DNA of 64,000 nucleotides, from positions 1 to 64,000 of the forward strand of contig CADAOZ010000010.1 of assembly GCA_902789735.1 (NCBI GenBank), given 5' to 3'. The position numbers were made by a program, and so were the translations under genes. This document shows positions 1 through 7,995 of the stretch, in pieces; the stretch's first letter is position 1, and each line of letters begins with the position of its first letter. Source of the stretch: an uncultured Lachnospiraceae bacterium (GTDB lineage: Bacteria > Bacillota > Clostridia > Lachnospirales > Lachnospiraceae). Below the pieces are notes generated by a model that worked only from the letters and a program-made list of their open reading frames with translations, searched no databases and had not been told where the DNA came from.

Positions 1-2
1 AA

Positions 3-1187
3 GTGAAACGGACGATACATCCAAAGTATTTTGAGCTGAAAGCGGAGCAGGAACGCCTGCTGTCCCGCAGGAATCGGAAGACAGATTTCTATAACGGGAT
101 CTTTGACAGATATGAATATCCGGTCCTGACACGTGATCATGTTCCGCTCACTTGGAGATATGATCTGAACGCGGAGACCAATCCGTATTTTGAGGAGAGG
201 ATGGGCATCAACGCGGTCTTCAACGCGGGCGCCATCTATCATGACCACAAATACTGTCTGGTCGCCCGGATCGAAGGGAGCGACAGGAAATCCTTCTTTG
301 CCGTAGCCGAAAGCGGAAATGGTACAGACGGCTTCCGGTTCACGGAATATCCTGTTCAGCTGGAGGACCTGTATCCGGAGGAAGTAAATGTCTATGACAT
401 GCGGCTCACCAGTCATGAGGATGGGTGGATCTACGGGGTATTCTGTTCAGAGAGCAAGGACACCAGTGTGAACGATCTGTCCGCGGCCGTGGCGGCGGCG
501 GGAATCGTCCGGACAAAAGACCTGCGGCACTGGGAGCGCCTGCCCAATCTGGTGACAAAGCGTTCTCCCCAGCAGCGGAATGTGGTCCTGCATCCGGAAT
601 TTGTGGATGGCAAATATGCCTTTTACACGAGGCCCATGGATAGTTTTATCGATACCGGCTCAGGCGGCGGCGTAGGCTTTGGGCTGGCCGAAGATATCAC
701 CTGCGCCGTCATTGATGAGGAAAAGATCCTGAGCCGCCGCAGATACCATCAGATCACGGAAGCCAAGAACGGTGAATGTACGGTACCGGTCCGCGGGAAA
801 AAGGGCTGGCTGCACATTGCCCATGGCGTCAGAATGACAGCAGCCGGTCTCAGATATGTGCTTTATGCCTATGCCACTTCATTTGAGGATCCTTCTGTGG
901 TGATCGCCGAGCCGGGAGGCCTGCTGCTGGGGCCCCGGGGAGAGGAACGCGTCGGGGATGTTTCCAACGTGGTCTTTTCCAATGGCGCGATCCTGGAAGA
1001 GAACGGCAGGATCCTGCTTTACTACGCTTCCAGCGATACAAGAGTGCATGTGGCGGAAACCAGTCTGGAACGTCTGGAGGATTATATTTTTCACACGCCG
1101 CAGGATCCCGGAAGGAGTCCCTTATGTGTACAGCAGCGGTGCGGTCTGATCCGCCGCAATCTGGAACTGCTGGAAGAAGACTTATAA
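3..1187 (+). CDS. GH130 family 4-O-beta-D-mannosyl-D-glucose phosphorylase
   Basis: Phosphorolyses mannosyl-beta-1,4-glucose to mannose 1-phosphate and glucose in the cytoplasm, a step of beta-mannan use. The 394-residue product has the length of the family and the opening typical of GH130 subfamily 1 (a long N-terminal helix region, then NAVFNAGA at 71-78). Asp132 in YDMRLT sits where the catalytic acid of this family lies. The start is GTG at base 3; with only two bases upstream the ribosome site cannot be seen, so a slightly earlier start is possible. The next gene is a second GH130 enzyme of different subfamily, the same pairing known from Ruminococcus albus mannan metabolism. The stop codon lies inside an 18-bp tandem repeat that would extend the protein by 18 codons if the stop were lost. 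Subfamily assignment is by recalled similarity, not by alignment. Confidence 0.85.
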   Translation: MKRTIHPKYFELKAEQERLLSRRNRKTDFYNGIFDRYEYPVLTRDHVPLTWRYDLNAETNPYFEERMGINAVFNAGAIYHDHKYCLVARIEGSDRKSFFAVAESGNGTDGFRFTEYPVQLEDLYPEEVNVYDMRLTSHEDGWIYGVFCSESKDTSVNDLSAAVAAAGIVRTKDLRHWERLPNLVTKRSPQQRNVVLHPEFVDGKYAFYTRPMDSFIDTGSGGGVGFGLAEDITCAVIDEEKILSRRRYHQITEAKNGECTVPVRGKKGWLHIAHGVRMTAAGLRYVLYAYATSFEDPSVVIAEPGGLLLGPRGEERVGDVSNVVFSNGAILEENGRILLYYASSDTRVHVAETSLERLEDYIFHTPQDPGRSPLCVQQRCGLIRRNLELLEEDL

Positions 1188-1244
1188 CTGGAAGAAGATT
1201 TATTACTGGAAGTAGATTTATTACTGGAAGTAGATTTATAAATT
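1173..1244 (+). repeat. Four tandem 18-bp units copying the end of the upstream gene
   Basis: Units begin at 1173, 1191, 1209 and 1227, with consensus GAAGTAGATTTATTACTG. The first is the C-terminal coding end of the GH130 gene, where TAA (1185-1187) stands in place of the TTA found in units 2 and 3. The reading frame stays open through units 2-4 and closes at a second TAA at 1239-1241. Confidence 0.9.
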
Positions 1245-1283
1245 AAAGAACAGATGCCTTGATTTTTGCGGAGGAGAAGACAT

Positions 1284-2306
1284 ATGAAATATCAGATACT
1301 GGGGAGCCCTGCTGTTCCGGATATGCCCTGGCAGGAGAAACCCGCTGACTGCGGGGATATTCCGGTCTGGAGATATACGGAGAATCCCATTATCGGCCGT
1401 AATCCGATTCCGGGAGTAGCCAGAGTATTCAACAGCGCCGTGGCGCCCTATGGGGATGGATTCATCGGGGTGTTCAGAGGAGAACAGAAAGACGGAATCT
1501 CTTTTATTTATCTGGGCCGCTCCGCGGACGGCATCCATTGGAACTTCCAAAAGGAGAAGATTCATTTTCAGGATGAGGCGGGAAAGGAATTCATGCCGCG
1601 TTACGCCTATGATCCCCGGCTCGTCAGAATTGACAGTACCTATTATCTGATCTGGTGCCAGGACTTTTACGGGGCTGCCATCGGCATTGCAAAGACGGAA
1701 GACTTTAAAGTCTTCACCAGGCTGGAGAATCCCTTCCTTCCCTTTAACCGGAACGCGGTCCTGTTCCCGAGAAAGATCGGCGGCACTTACAGGCTTCTTT
1801 CCAGACCTTCGGACAACGGCCATACACCTTTTGGAGATGTCTATATTTCCGAGAGTCCCGACCTCTTATACTGGGGCCGTCACCGTCATGTGATGGGGAC
1901 AAGCCCGGAGTGGTGGGAATCACTGAAGATCGGCGGCGGCGCGGCCCCCATCGAGACATCCGAAGGCTGGCTGCTCTTTTATCATGGCGTGACGGGCACC
2001 TGCAACGGATTTGTCTATTCCATCGGCGGAGCGCTTCTGGATCCGGAGGAACCTTCCAGAGTGCTTGCCCGCTGCAGCACGTACCTCCTGACACCGGAAC
2101 AGTGGTATGAGGAGAGGGGATTTGTTCCCAATGTCTGTTTCCCGTGTGCCACTATTCATGACGCGGAGACCGGCAGGATTGCCATCTATTACGGAGCTGC
2201 CGATTCCTATGTCGCGCTGGCGTTTACGACCCTTGACGAGATCATTGACTATATCCGGGCCCACAGCATTGTGCGGGAGAGTGACAGCGAACCCGGACGA
2301 AGATAA
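1284..2306 (+). CDS. GH130 family beta-1,4-mannooligosaccharide phosphorylase
   Basis: Releases mannose 1-phosphate from the non-reducing end of beta-1,4-mannooligosaccharides by phosphorolysis. The 340-residue chain has the GH130 five-bladed propeller signature, with Asp110 in YAYDPRL as the probable catalytic acid and NSAVAPYGDGFIGVFR near 50-65. An upstream in-frame TTG at 1266 exists, but the ribosome site GGAGGAG at 1270-1276 lies inside that extension and is spaced correctly from ATG 1284, so 1284 is the start. It is 96 bp downstream of the first GH130 gene and probably co-transcribed. A mannobiose epimerase, often a partner, is not in the window. Confidence in family is high, in exact substrate moderate. 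Confidence 0.85.
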   Translation: MKYQILGSPAVPDMPWQEKPADCGDIPVWRYTENPIIGRNPIPGVARVFNSAVAPYGDGFIGVFRGEQKDGISFIYLGRSADGIHWNFQKEKIHFQDEAGKEFMPRYAYDPRLVRIDSTYYLIWCQDFYGAAIGIAKTEDFKVFTRLENPFLPFNRNAVLFPRKIGGTYRLLSRPSDNGHTPFGDVYISESPDLLYWGRHRHVMGTSPEWWESLKIGGGAAPIETSEGWLLFYHGVTGTCNGFVYSIGGALLDPEEPSRVLARCSTYLLTPEQWYEERGFVPNVCFPCATIHDAETGRIAIYYGAADSYVALAFTTLDEIIDYIRAHSIVRESDSEPGRR

Positions 2307-2402
2307 GTACAGGAGCGGCAGGAATTCGAGCGGCTGATATGCCGTGCGCCTGACAGAAAAAATAGTCAGCCGCGCGGAAGAGGGCGCCGGACAGAGAAAA
2401 AA

Positions 2403-2428
2403 TCAGCCGCGCGGGAGAGCGCGGCTGA
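2403..2428 (-). terminator. Rho-independent terminator of the phosphopantetheinyl transferase gene
   Basis: Perfect 10-bp stem (2403-2412 with 2419-2428, TCAGCCGCGC) around loop GGGAGA; on the minus strand it is followed by six T residues (2397-2402). A half copy of the same element, AAAAAATAGTCAGCCGCGCGG, precedes it at 2357-2377, so this spot also carries a partial duplication. Confidence 0.85.
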
Positions 2429-2438
2429 AGGCTGTCCT

Positions 2439-3032
2439 TTACAGACCATCGTCCAAAACGATACATCCATCGACAGGCTGAAAACTGCATACCGCCATCC
2501 GATAGCCATCCGGACCCGGCAGCTCTTCATAGTAAGCGGCTGTCCGGTCCGGATTTTCCGGCAGCAGGATCTTTCCCCTGCCGAAGGCCCGGGGGGAGAG
2601 GGCCATCTCCTGCGTCCCGCTGACCAGAAAAGCGTCCAGTCCCTGGGACAGGCCCAGGCCGGTCAGTTTGATATAGGCTTCCTTGATGGTCCACAGGCGG
2701 TAAAAGACATGGATCCGGTCTGCCCCTGTCAGAGATTGCAGAAGATTGGATTCCTCTGCTGTAAAAAAGCGTCTGGCGATCTTCATCAGAAGGGGACTGT
2801 CTGACACCTGCTGCAGGTCCAGGCCCACATCGCTTTCGGAAAAAGCGCAGGCGGCGTAGGAGCCGGAGTCCGACTTGCTCAGATACAGGGGCGGCGTCCC
2901 GGAAAGCAGGGGCTTGCCGTAAGCGCCTCTGGTCACAGTATAGGTATGGTCCGGCCTGTAAGCGGACAGAAAGGTCTCTGCGGGAATCTTCTTTTTTTCG
3001 GAGCCGCAGGAGAGCAGCATGATGTCAATCAT
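2439..3032 (-). CDS. 4'-phosphopantetheinyl transferase superfamily protein (Sfp type)
   Basis: Would transfer phosphopantetheine from CoA to a carrier protein serine. The 197-residue protein shows both signature motifs: VGLDLQ at 69-74 (Asp72 a magnesium ligand) and WTIKEAYIK at 114-122 (Lys117, Glu118). The residue after the first motif, usually Glu in VGIDIE, is Gln74 here, so one of the usual magnesium ligands is changed. Start ATG is set by AGGAGG at 3043-3048 on the minus strand, 10 bp upstream. No carrier protein, NRPS or PKS gene is nearby, so the target is unknown; it may be a stand-alone second PPTase or replace AcpS. Confidence 0.85.
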   Translation of the reverse strand: MIDIMLLSCGSEKKKIPAETFLSAYRPDHTYTVTRGAYGKPLLSGTPPLYLSKSDSGSYAACAFSESDVGLDLQQVSDSPLLMKIARRFFTAEESNLLQSLTGADRIHVFYRLWTIKEAYIKLTGLGLSQGLDAFLVSGTQEMALSPRAFGRGKILLPENPDRTAAYYEELPGPDGYRMAVCSFQPVDGCIVLDDGL

Positions 3033-3325
3033 GGATCAAAAACCTCCTATTGAACCTGCACAGGAACGGATCACATGAATATCCTTATTCATAATAGTCT
3101 GCGTATTTCATATCTTAACAGCAGACGAGCAGGGTTTCATATCACTACAACAATTCTACAACATTCCGTGGTAATTCTGCCCTGTTTCCCTCTTATTTCC
3201 CCCTATATTTCTTAAAGGCTTATCATAAAAATTGTTTCCCTGCATCTCCTTTTGTGCTATAATTTCAAAAGTGTTGGCTTTTATACCTAGAATTGTCAGC
3301 CAGATAGAGAAGGAGAAGTAATAGC
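3033..3325. other. Divergent intergenic region between the PPTase gene and secDF
   Basis: About 290 AT-rich bases holding the ribosome site of the minus-strand gene at its left end and the secDF promoter at its right end. I see no other open frame or structured element in it. Confidence 0.6.
3254..3263 (+). promoter_or_regulatory. Extended -10 promoter for secDF
   Basis: GTGCTATAAT: a perfect TATAAT (3258-3263) preceded by TGTGC at 3253-3257, matching the Gram-positive TRTGN -16 element. No good -35 at 17 bp (TTTCCC), though TTGTTT lies at 3232-3237. It is about 60 bp upstream of the start codon. Confidence 0.6.
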
Positions 3326-5728
3326 ATGAAAAAATCCAGAGCAGCCATATCACTTATTGTGATTGCAGTCCTGGTCGGACTGCTCGGTTTTACCGCCTTT
3401 TTCGGCTTCGGAAGCGGCCGGAAGGGTTCCTATCACAATATCAAGCTGGGCCTCGACCTCGCGGGCGGTGCCAGCATCACCTACCAGGCTACCGGCGAAG
3501 AGCCCCCCAGCCAGGAGGACATGAGTGATACCATATACAAGCTGCAGAAGCGTGTCGAGGAGTACTCCACAGAAGCAGTTGTATATCAGGAAGGTAATAA
3601 CCGGATCAATATTGAGATCCCCGGAATCAGCGGCGTTGCCGAGACCAACGCGATCCTCGAGCAGCTGGGCCGGCCCGGTTCCCTTTATTTTATCCGCGAG
3701 ACGGATGATGAAGGCAATAAGAACTACCAGGCGACCACCAAGGAAGACGGGACCTACGGATATGTCCTGACAAAGACTCTGGAAGAATGTGAAAAGACCG
3801 GCGAGATCGTTGTCTACGGTACAGACGTAGCCAACGCGGAAGCGGGCTATACCACTGACAACATGAACAACCAGCAGATCGTTGTCGAGCTGGCCTTTAC
3901 GGATGAAGGTACCAAGAAGTTCGCGGAAGCGACTGCAAGGGCATACGAAAAAGGCGAGACCATCGGTATTTACTATGATGGCGAGTTCGTCAGCGTTCCC
4001 AAGGTAAACGCGGTCATTTCCAACGGCAGCGCCATCATTGAGGGTGAAGAATCCATCGAATCCGCCAGGACCCTGGCTTCCACCATCCGAATCGGCGGAC
4101 TGAAGGTCGAGCTGACCAGGCTCCGTTCCGAGATCGTCGGCGCCCAGCTGGGACAGAACGCCATCAAGACCTCCAAGACGGCAGGTCTGATCGGTTTCGC
4201 CACCGTAGCAGTCTTCATGATCATCATGTACCTGCTGCCCGGTTTCCTGGCCTGCGTGGCACTGGGAATCTATGTCATCCTGATCGCCCTTGTCCTGAAC
4301 GGCTTTGACGTGACCCTGACCCTGCCCGGCATCGCGGGTATCCTGCTGTCCATCGGTATGGCAGTTGACGCGAACGTTATTATTTTCGCCCGTATCCGGG
4401 AAGAGATTTCCGCCGGATCCAACGTAAAACGCGCGATCCGTGTCGGCTTTGACAAGGCTCTGTCCGCTATCATCGACGGTAACGTGACTACCCTGATCGC
4501 AGCCGCGGTCCTGTTCTTCCTGGGCTCCGGTACCATCAAGGGTTTTGCCGAGACGCTGGCCATCGGTATCATTCTGTCCATGTTCACGGCGCTTTTCGTG
4601 ACCAGGACACTGATGAATATCTTCTATGCGCTGGGCGCCAAAAATCCTGGCCTTTACGGCAAGGGAAGAGCGGCTAACAATTTCAAGATCGTTGGCAAGA
4701 GGAAGATCGTCTTCCTGATTTCCGCCCTCTGCATCCTGATCGGCTTCGGTGCCATGGGCCTGAATGCCAGCAGACACAAAGGTCTTCTGAATTACAGCCT
4801 TGATTTCGTCGGCGGTACTTCCACCAACGTGGAATTTACCGAGGAAATGAGCCTGGAAGAAATCAATGACAAGGTCGTTCCCGTATTTGAAGATGTCATC
4901 AAGGACGCCAATGTACAGGTCCAGAAAGTCACCGGCACAAATGAAGTCATTTTCAAGACCAAAGAACTGGACGCAGACCAGTCCACAGAACTGTCCAACC
5001 GTCTGGTCGAGGAGTTCGGCGTTGACAAGGACAAGATCACTTCCGAGACCATCAGCTCCACGATCAGCTCGGAGATGAAGAGAGACGCATGGATTGCGGT
5101 CCTGGTCGCCATGGTTCTGATGCTGATCTACATCTGGTTCCGCTTTAAAGATCCCAGATTCGGTATCTCTTCGGTCACCTGCCTGATCCATGACGTCCTG
5201 ATCGTGCTGGCAGGCTATGCCCTGCTGCGGGTCTCTGTCGGTTCTACCTTTATCGCGTGTATGCTGACCATCGTCGGTTATTCCATCAACGCGACCATCG
5301 TTATTTTCGACCGTGTCCGTGAAAACATGGCAGGCTATAACAGCAAGAGTGATCTGGAAGCGATCATCGACCGCAGTGTCGGCCAGACACTGACCCGAAG
5401 CCTCTTTACGTCCCTGACTACCTTCTTCATGGTATTCTGGCTCTATATTTTCGGCGTATCTTCCGTCAAGGAATTCGCCCTGCCCATCATGATCGGTATC
5501 GTTGCCGGCGCGTGGTCTTCCATCTGCATCGCCGGTTCTATATGGTTCATCCTTCGTAAGAAATTTGAACCTGCCAAAGACAGCTATGCGGCAGAAGCGC
5601 CCAAAGGCAGCGGTCCTGTTGTCAGCCATAACAAATACAGCGGCCAGGGCAAGATGTCCAAGAAGGAAAGAAGGCTGCAGAAGCAGAAGGAAATCGAAGA
5701 GAGAAATAAATCCAAGACAGTTGTCTGA
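3326..5728 (+). CDS. secDF: Protein translocase subunit SecDF (fused SecD-SecF)
   Basis: Proton-driven accessory of the Sec translocase that helps pull exported proteins across the membrane. The 800-residue chain is a natural fusion: N-terminal membrane segment at about 6-28, SecD signature LGLDLAGG at 41-48, a long extracytoplasmic P1-type domain, a five-helix block from about 287 to 440, then the SecF half starting near 455 with its own first helix, the DFVGGTSTNVEF motif near 492 and a second five-helix block from about 587. The tail is basic. Start ATG follows GAGAAGGAG at 3308-3316. Fused SecDF is common in Firmicutes. A terminator separates it from recJ. Confidence 0.96.
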   Translation: MKKSRAAISLIVIAVLVGLLGFTAFFGFGSGRKGSYHNIKLGLDLAGGASITYQATGEEPPSQEDMSDTIYKLQKRVEEYSTEAVVYQEGNNRINIEIPGISGVAETNAILEQLGRPGSLYFIRETDDEGNKNYQATTKEDGTYGYVLTKTLEECEKTGEIVVYGTDVANAEAGYTTDNMNNQQIVVELAFTDEGTKKFAEATARAYEKGETIGIYYDGEFVSVPKVNAVISNGSAIIEGEESIESARTLASTIRIGGLKVELTRLRSEIVGAQLGQNAIKTSKTAGLIGFATVAVFMIIMYLLPGFLACVALGIYVILIALVLNGFDVTLTLPGIAGILLSIGMAVDANVIIFARIREEISAGSNVKRAIRVGFDKALSAIIDGNVTTLIAAAVLFFLGSGTIKGFAETLAIGIILSMFTALFVTRTLMNIFYALGAKNPGLYGKGRAANNFKIVGKRKIVFLISALCILIGFGAMGLNASRHKGLLNYSLDFVGGTSTNVEFTEEMSLEEINDKVVPVFEDVIKDANVQVQKVTGTNEVIFKTKELDADQSTELSNRLVEEFGVDKDKITSETISSTISSEMKRDAWIAVLVAMVLMLIYIWFRFKDPRFGISSVTCLIHDVLIVLAGYALLRVSVGSTFIACMLTIVGYSINATIVIFDRVRENMAGYNSKSDLEAIIDRSVGQTLTRSLFTSLTTFFMVFWLYIFGVSSVKEFALPIMIGIVAGAWSSICIAGSIWFILRKKFEPAKDSYAAEAPKGSGPVVSHNKYSGQGKMSKKERRLQKQKEIEERNKSKTVV

Positions 5729-5748
5729 TCACAAACAGTAACGAACGG

Positions 5749-5780
5749 CAGGGGGATGCTCAGGTATCCCCCTGTTTTTT
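5749..5780 (+). terminator. Terminator after secDF
   Basis: Perfect 9-bp stem CAGGGGGAT (5749-5757) with ATCCCCCTG (5766-5774), then TTTTTT at 5775-5780. It lies only about 14 bp before the recJ start, so read-through or an unseen promoter must supply recJ. Confidence 0.9.
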
Positions 5781-5793
5781 CCGGAGGAAAGCC

Positions 5794-7584
5794 ATGGCCA
5801 AGTGGATGGTATATCATAAAAAAGAAGATTTCATGGGGATCGCCCGGGCCTGCGGCATATCTCCGGTTCTGGCAAGGGTCATCCGCAACCGGGATGTGAT
5901 CGGGATGGAAGCGACCCGGCGTTACCTGGACGGGACCATGGACATGCTGCATGACCCGTATCTGCTGCCGGATATGGACCGGGCCGTCAGTCTGCTGGAA
6001 GAAAAGATCCGTAAGGGATTGACCGTACGGGTCATCGGGGACTACGATGTGGACGGAATCTGCGCTTCCTATATACTGGTCACGGCGCTGCGGGCCTGCG
6101 GGGCCGCGGCGGATGCCAGGCTTCCCGACAGGATCAGCGACGGATACGGAATCAATGAACGTCTGGTCCGGGAGGCAGGAGACAGCGGGATTGATACGAT
6201 CCTGACCTGTGATAACGGCATAGCGGCTGCGGGGCCCCTGGGGACCGCCAAAGAGACCGGTATGACCGTGATCGTAACAGACCATCATGAAGTGCCTTTC
6301 CGTCTGGAAGAGAACGGGGATAAGACCTGGATCCTGCCGCCCGCTGACGCGGTCGTGGATCCCAAGATTCCTTCCTCTGTGACCGGAAGACCGGACTACC
6401 CCTTCCGCGATATCTGCGGGGCTGCCATTGCCTGGAAGCTGGCTCAGGCCCTGACTGCCAGGATGGATACGCCGGGAAGACAGGAACTTCTGAGAGAACT
6501 GCTGGGATTCTGTGCCCTGGCTACGGTCTGCGATGTCATGCCTCTGCAGGATGAGAACAGGATCATGGTCCGTTACGGACTGCAGGCAGCGGCAGCGACG
6601 TCCAACCCCGGACTCCGGGCCCTGATCGCTGTGACCGGCCTGACAGGCAGCGTCCTGACTCCCTATCATGCCGGATTTATCCTGGGACCCTGTATGAACG
6701 CCACCGGCAGGCTGGATACTGCGGAAAGAGCCCTGGCCCTTTTCTTTGAAAAGGATGAGAACCGGGCCCTGTATGCCGCCCAGGAACTGAAAAATCTGAA
6801 TGACAGCCGCAAGGACATGACAAAGCAGGGCATTGAGGAAGCCTGCCGGATCGCGCCCGCCCAGGGCTATCCGGAAAATAAGGTCCTGGTCATCTATATG
6901 CCGGACTGCCATGAATCCCTGGCGGGTATCATCGCCGGCCGGGTCCGGGAGCGTTACGCCAGACCTTCTATTGTTCTGACGAAGACTGAGGAAGGACAGA
7001 TCAAGGGGTCCGGCAGATCCATCGAAGCCTATGACATGTTTGAAGAGCTGAACAAATGCAAAGATCTGTTCGTTCGTTTCGGCGGCCATAAGATGGCAGC
7101 CGGCCTGACTCTGCAGGAAGGGAAAGTGGAAGAGTTCCGCAGGAGGATCAACAAACTCTGCTCCCTGCGGGAGGAAGATCTGTGTGAAGTCATCCATATC
7201 GATATGGAACTCCCCCTGCGTTTTGTGGATATGCCGCTGACGGAGAGCTTTGACCGGCTGGGTCCCTTCGGGACCGGCAACCCCCACCCTCTCTTTGTGA
7301 CCCGTGATGTATATCTGCACGGATACCGGATTCTGGGACAGAACAGGAATGTTGTCAAATTGACCGGAACGGTCGACGGAATACGGGCGCCTGAAATGAT
7401 CTGTTTCGGAGACGGAGACGAATTTGAAGAGAGGATCCTGCGGGAAAAGGGAAGAATGGTCCTGCATGACCTGCGGGCAGGCCGCGGCAGTCTGTGCGCG
7501 GACATTGTCTATGAACCTTCCATCAACAGTTTCCGCGGGGAAAGGAATGTGCAGATCAGGATCAAAGACATGCGTTTCCATTGA
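5794..7584 (+). CDS. recJ: Single-stranded-DNA-specific exonuclease RecJ
   Basis: 5'-3' exonuclease on single-stranded DNA in recombination and repair. The 596-residue protein shows the DHH phosphoesterase motifs in order: GDYDVDG at 82-88 (Asp83, Asp85, Asp87), a CDNG at 139-142, VTDHHE at 161-166, and in the DHHA1 half GGHKMAAGL near 430, followed by the C-terminal OB-like region with FGTGNPHPLF. Length fits the family. Start ATG follows TCCGGAGGAAAG (5780-5791). Confident. Confidence 0.95.
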   Translation: MAKWMVYHKKEDFMGIARACGISPVLARVIRNRDVIGMEATRRYLDGTMDMLHDPYLLPDMDRAVSLLEEKIRKGLTVRVIGDYDVDGICASYILVTALRACGAAADARLPDRISDGYGINERLVREAGDSGIDTILTCDNGIAAAGPLGTAKETGMTVIVTDHHEVPFRLEENGDKTWILPPADAVVDPKIPSSVTGRPDYPFRDICGAAIAWKLAQALTARMDTPGRQELLRELLGFCALATVCDVMPLQDENRIMVRYGLQAAAATSNPGLRALIAVTGLTGSVLTPYHAGFILGPCMNATGRLDTAERALALFFEKDENRALYAAQELKNLNDSRKDMTKQGIEEACRIAPAQGYPENKVLVIYMPDCHESLAGIIAGRVRERYARPSIVLTKTEEGQIKGSGRSIEAYDMFEELNKCKDLFVRFGGHKMAAGLTLQEGKVEEFRRRINKLCSLREEDLCEVIHIDMELPLRFVDMPLTESFDRLGPFGTGNPHPLFVTRDVYLHGYRILGQNRNVVKLTGTVDGIRAPEMICFGDGDEFEERILREKGRMVLHDLRAGRGSLCADIVYEPSINSFRGERNVQIRIKDMRFH

Positions 7585-7690
7585 ATCAAAAAAGACACGT
7601 ATTTTCGTCAGATAAAAAGATACGTGTTCCCCCGGACTAAAAAAACAGCCATAAAGGAAATCGGGAAAGAGATCCTTCAGGCTGCCTGCG

Positions 7691-7714
7691 GCGGAAATCC
7701 CCGGGGATTTCCGC
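7691..7714. repeat. Perfect 24-bp palindrome
   Basis: GCGGAAATCCCC followed immediately by its exact reverse complement, no loop. It has no adjoining T-run, so a double-stranded site or cruciform is as likely as a terminator. It lies just past the 3' end of the predicted minus-strand small RNA. Confidence 0.8.
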
Positions 7715-7715
7715 A

Positions 7716-7790
7716 AACGAAAACACCCGCTTGACGCGGGTGCTTCGATTTCATATGAGGGGGGAGATAGTGAGTTCTGATCAACTATCT
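7716..7790 (-). ncRNA. Predicted small RNA with C-rich loop
   Basis: Read on the minus strand: a -10-like TATAGT (7802-7797), then at the expected start point a hairpin AGATAGT...ACTATCT (7790-7765), a single-stranded C-rich stretch CTCCCCCCTC (about 7766-7757), and a GC-rich terminator hairpin CACCCGC/GCGGGTG (7742-7724) followed by TTTTCGTTT. Total about 75 nt. This two-hairpin design with exposed C-run complementary to Shine-Dalgarno sequences is that of Firmicute regulatory RNAs such as RsaE/RoxS. The -35 is poor (TTGCTC at 7820-7815 with a short spacer). The call is inference from layout. Confidence 0.5.
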
Positions 7791-7995
7791 ATTAATACTA
7801 TAAAGGGAATTTGTGAGCAATTTGTGTCTGCCCTCTAACCTTTATCTAAAATTTATAATGAAAAAATTAAAAAATCAGTAAATAAAAACAAAACTGTGCC
7901 GTAAAGGCGGCAGTAGAGTAAAATGGAAGAAAGTTCAAATATCAATCATCAATCATCACAGATCGCTGCGTACAGCAGGGACAGGAGAATGCCAT

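Larger units (their letters stand above)
7585..7995. other. Non-coding region between recJ and murE
   Basis: 410 bp without a credible gene. From left to right: an 8-bp inverted repeat ACACGTAT/ATACGTGT (7595-7627), a 24-bp perfect palindrome (7691-7714), a GC-rich hairpin (7724-7742), a second AGATAGT/ACTATCT hairpin (7765-7790), and a very AT-rich tract with TATAAT at 7854-7859 before the murE ribosome site. Part of it is best read as a minus-strand small RNA gene, listed separately. No good -35 accompanies the TATAAT, so the murE promoter is unresolved. Confidence 0.6.

Noticed and set aside
3350-5629. 759-codon open frame antisense to secDF
   Set aside because: Mirror frame of a strongly codon-biased gene; translation shows no family, is rich in Asp/Gly/Gln as antisense frames are, and has no ribosome site. 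Same reasoning for the long antisense frames opposite recJ, murE, priA, rlmN and proS.
7595-7627. Terminator after recJ on the plus strand
   Set aside because: The ACACGTAT/ATACGTGT repeat has a 17-nt loop and is followed by TCCCCC rather than T; at most a weak minus-strand signal.
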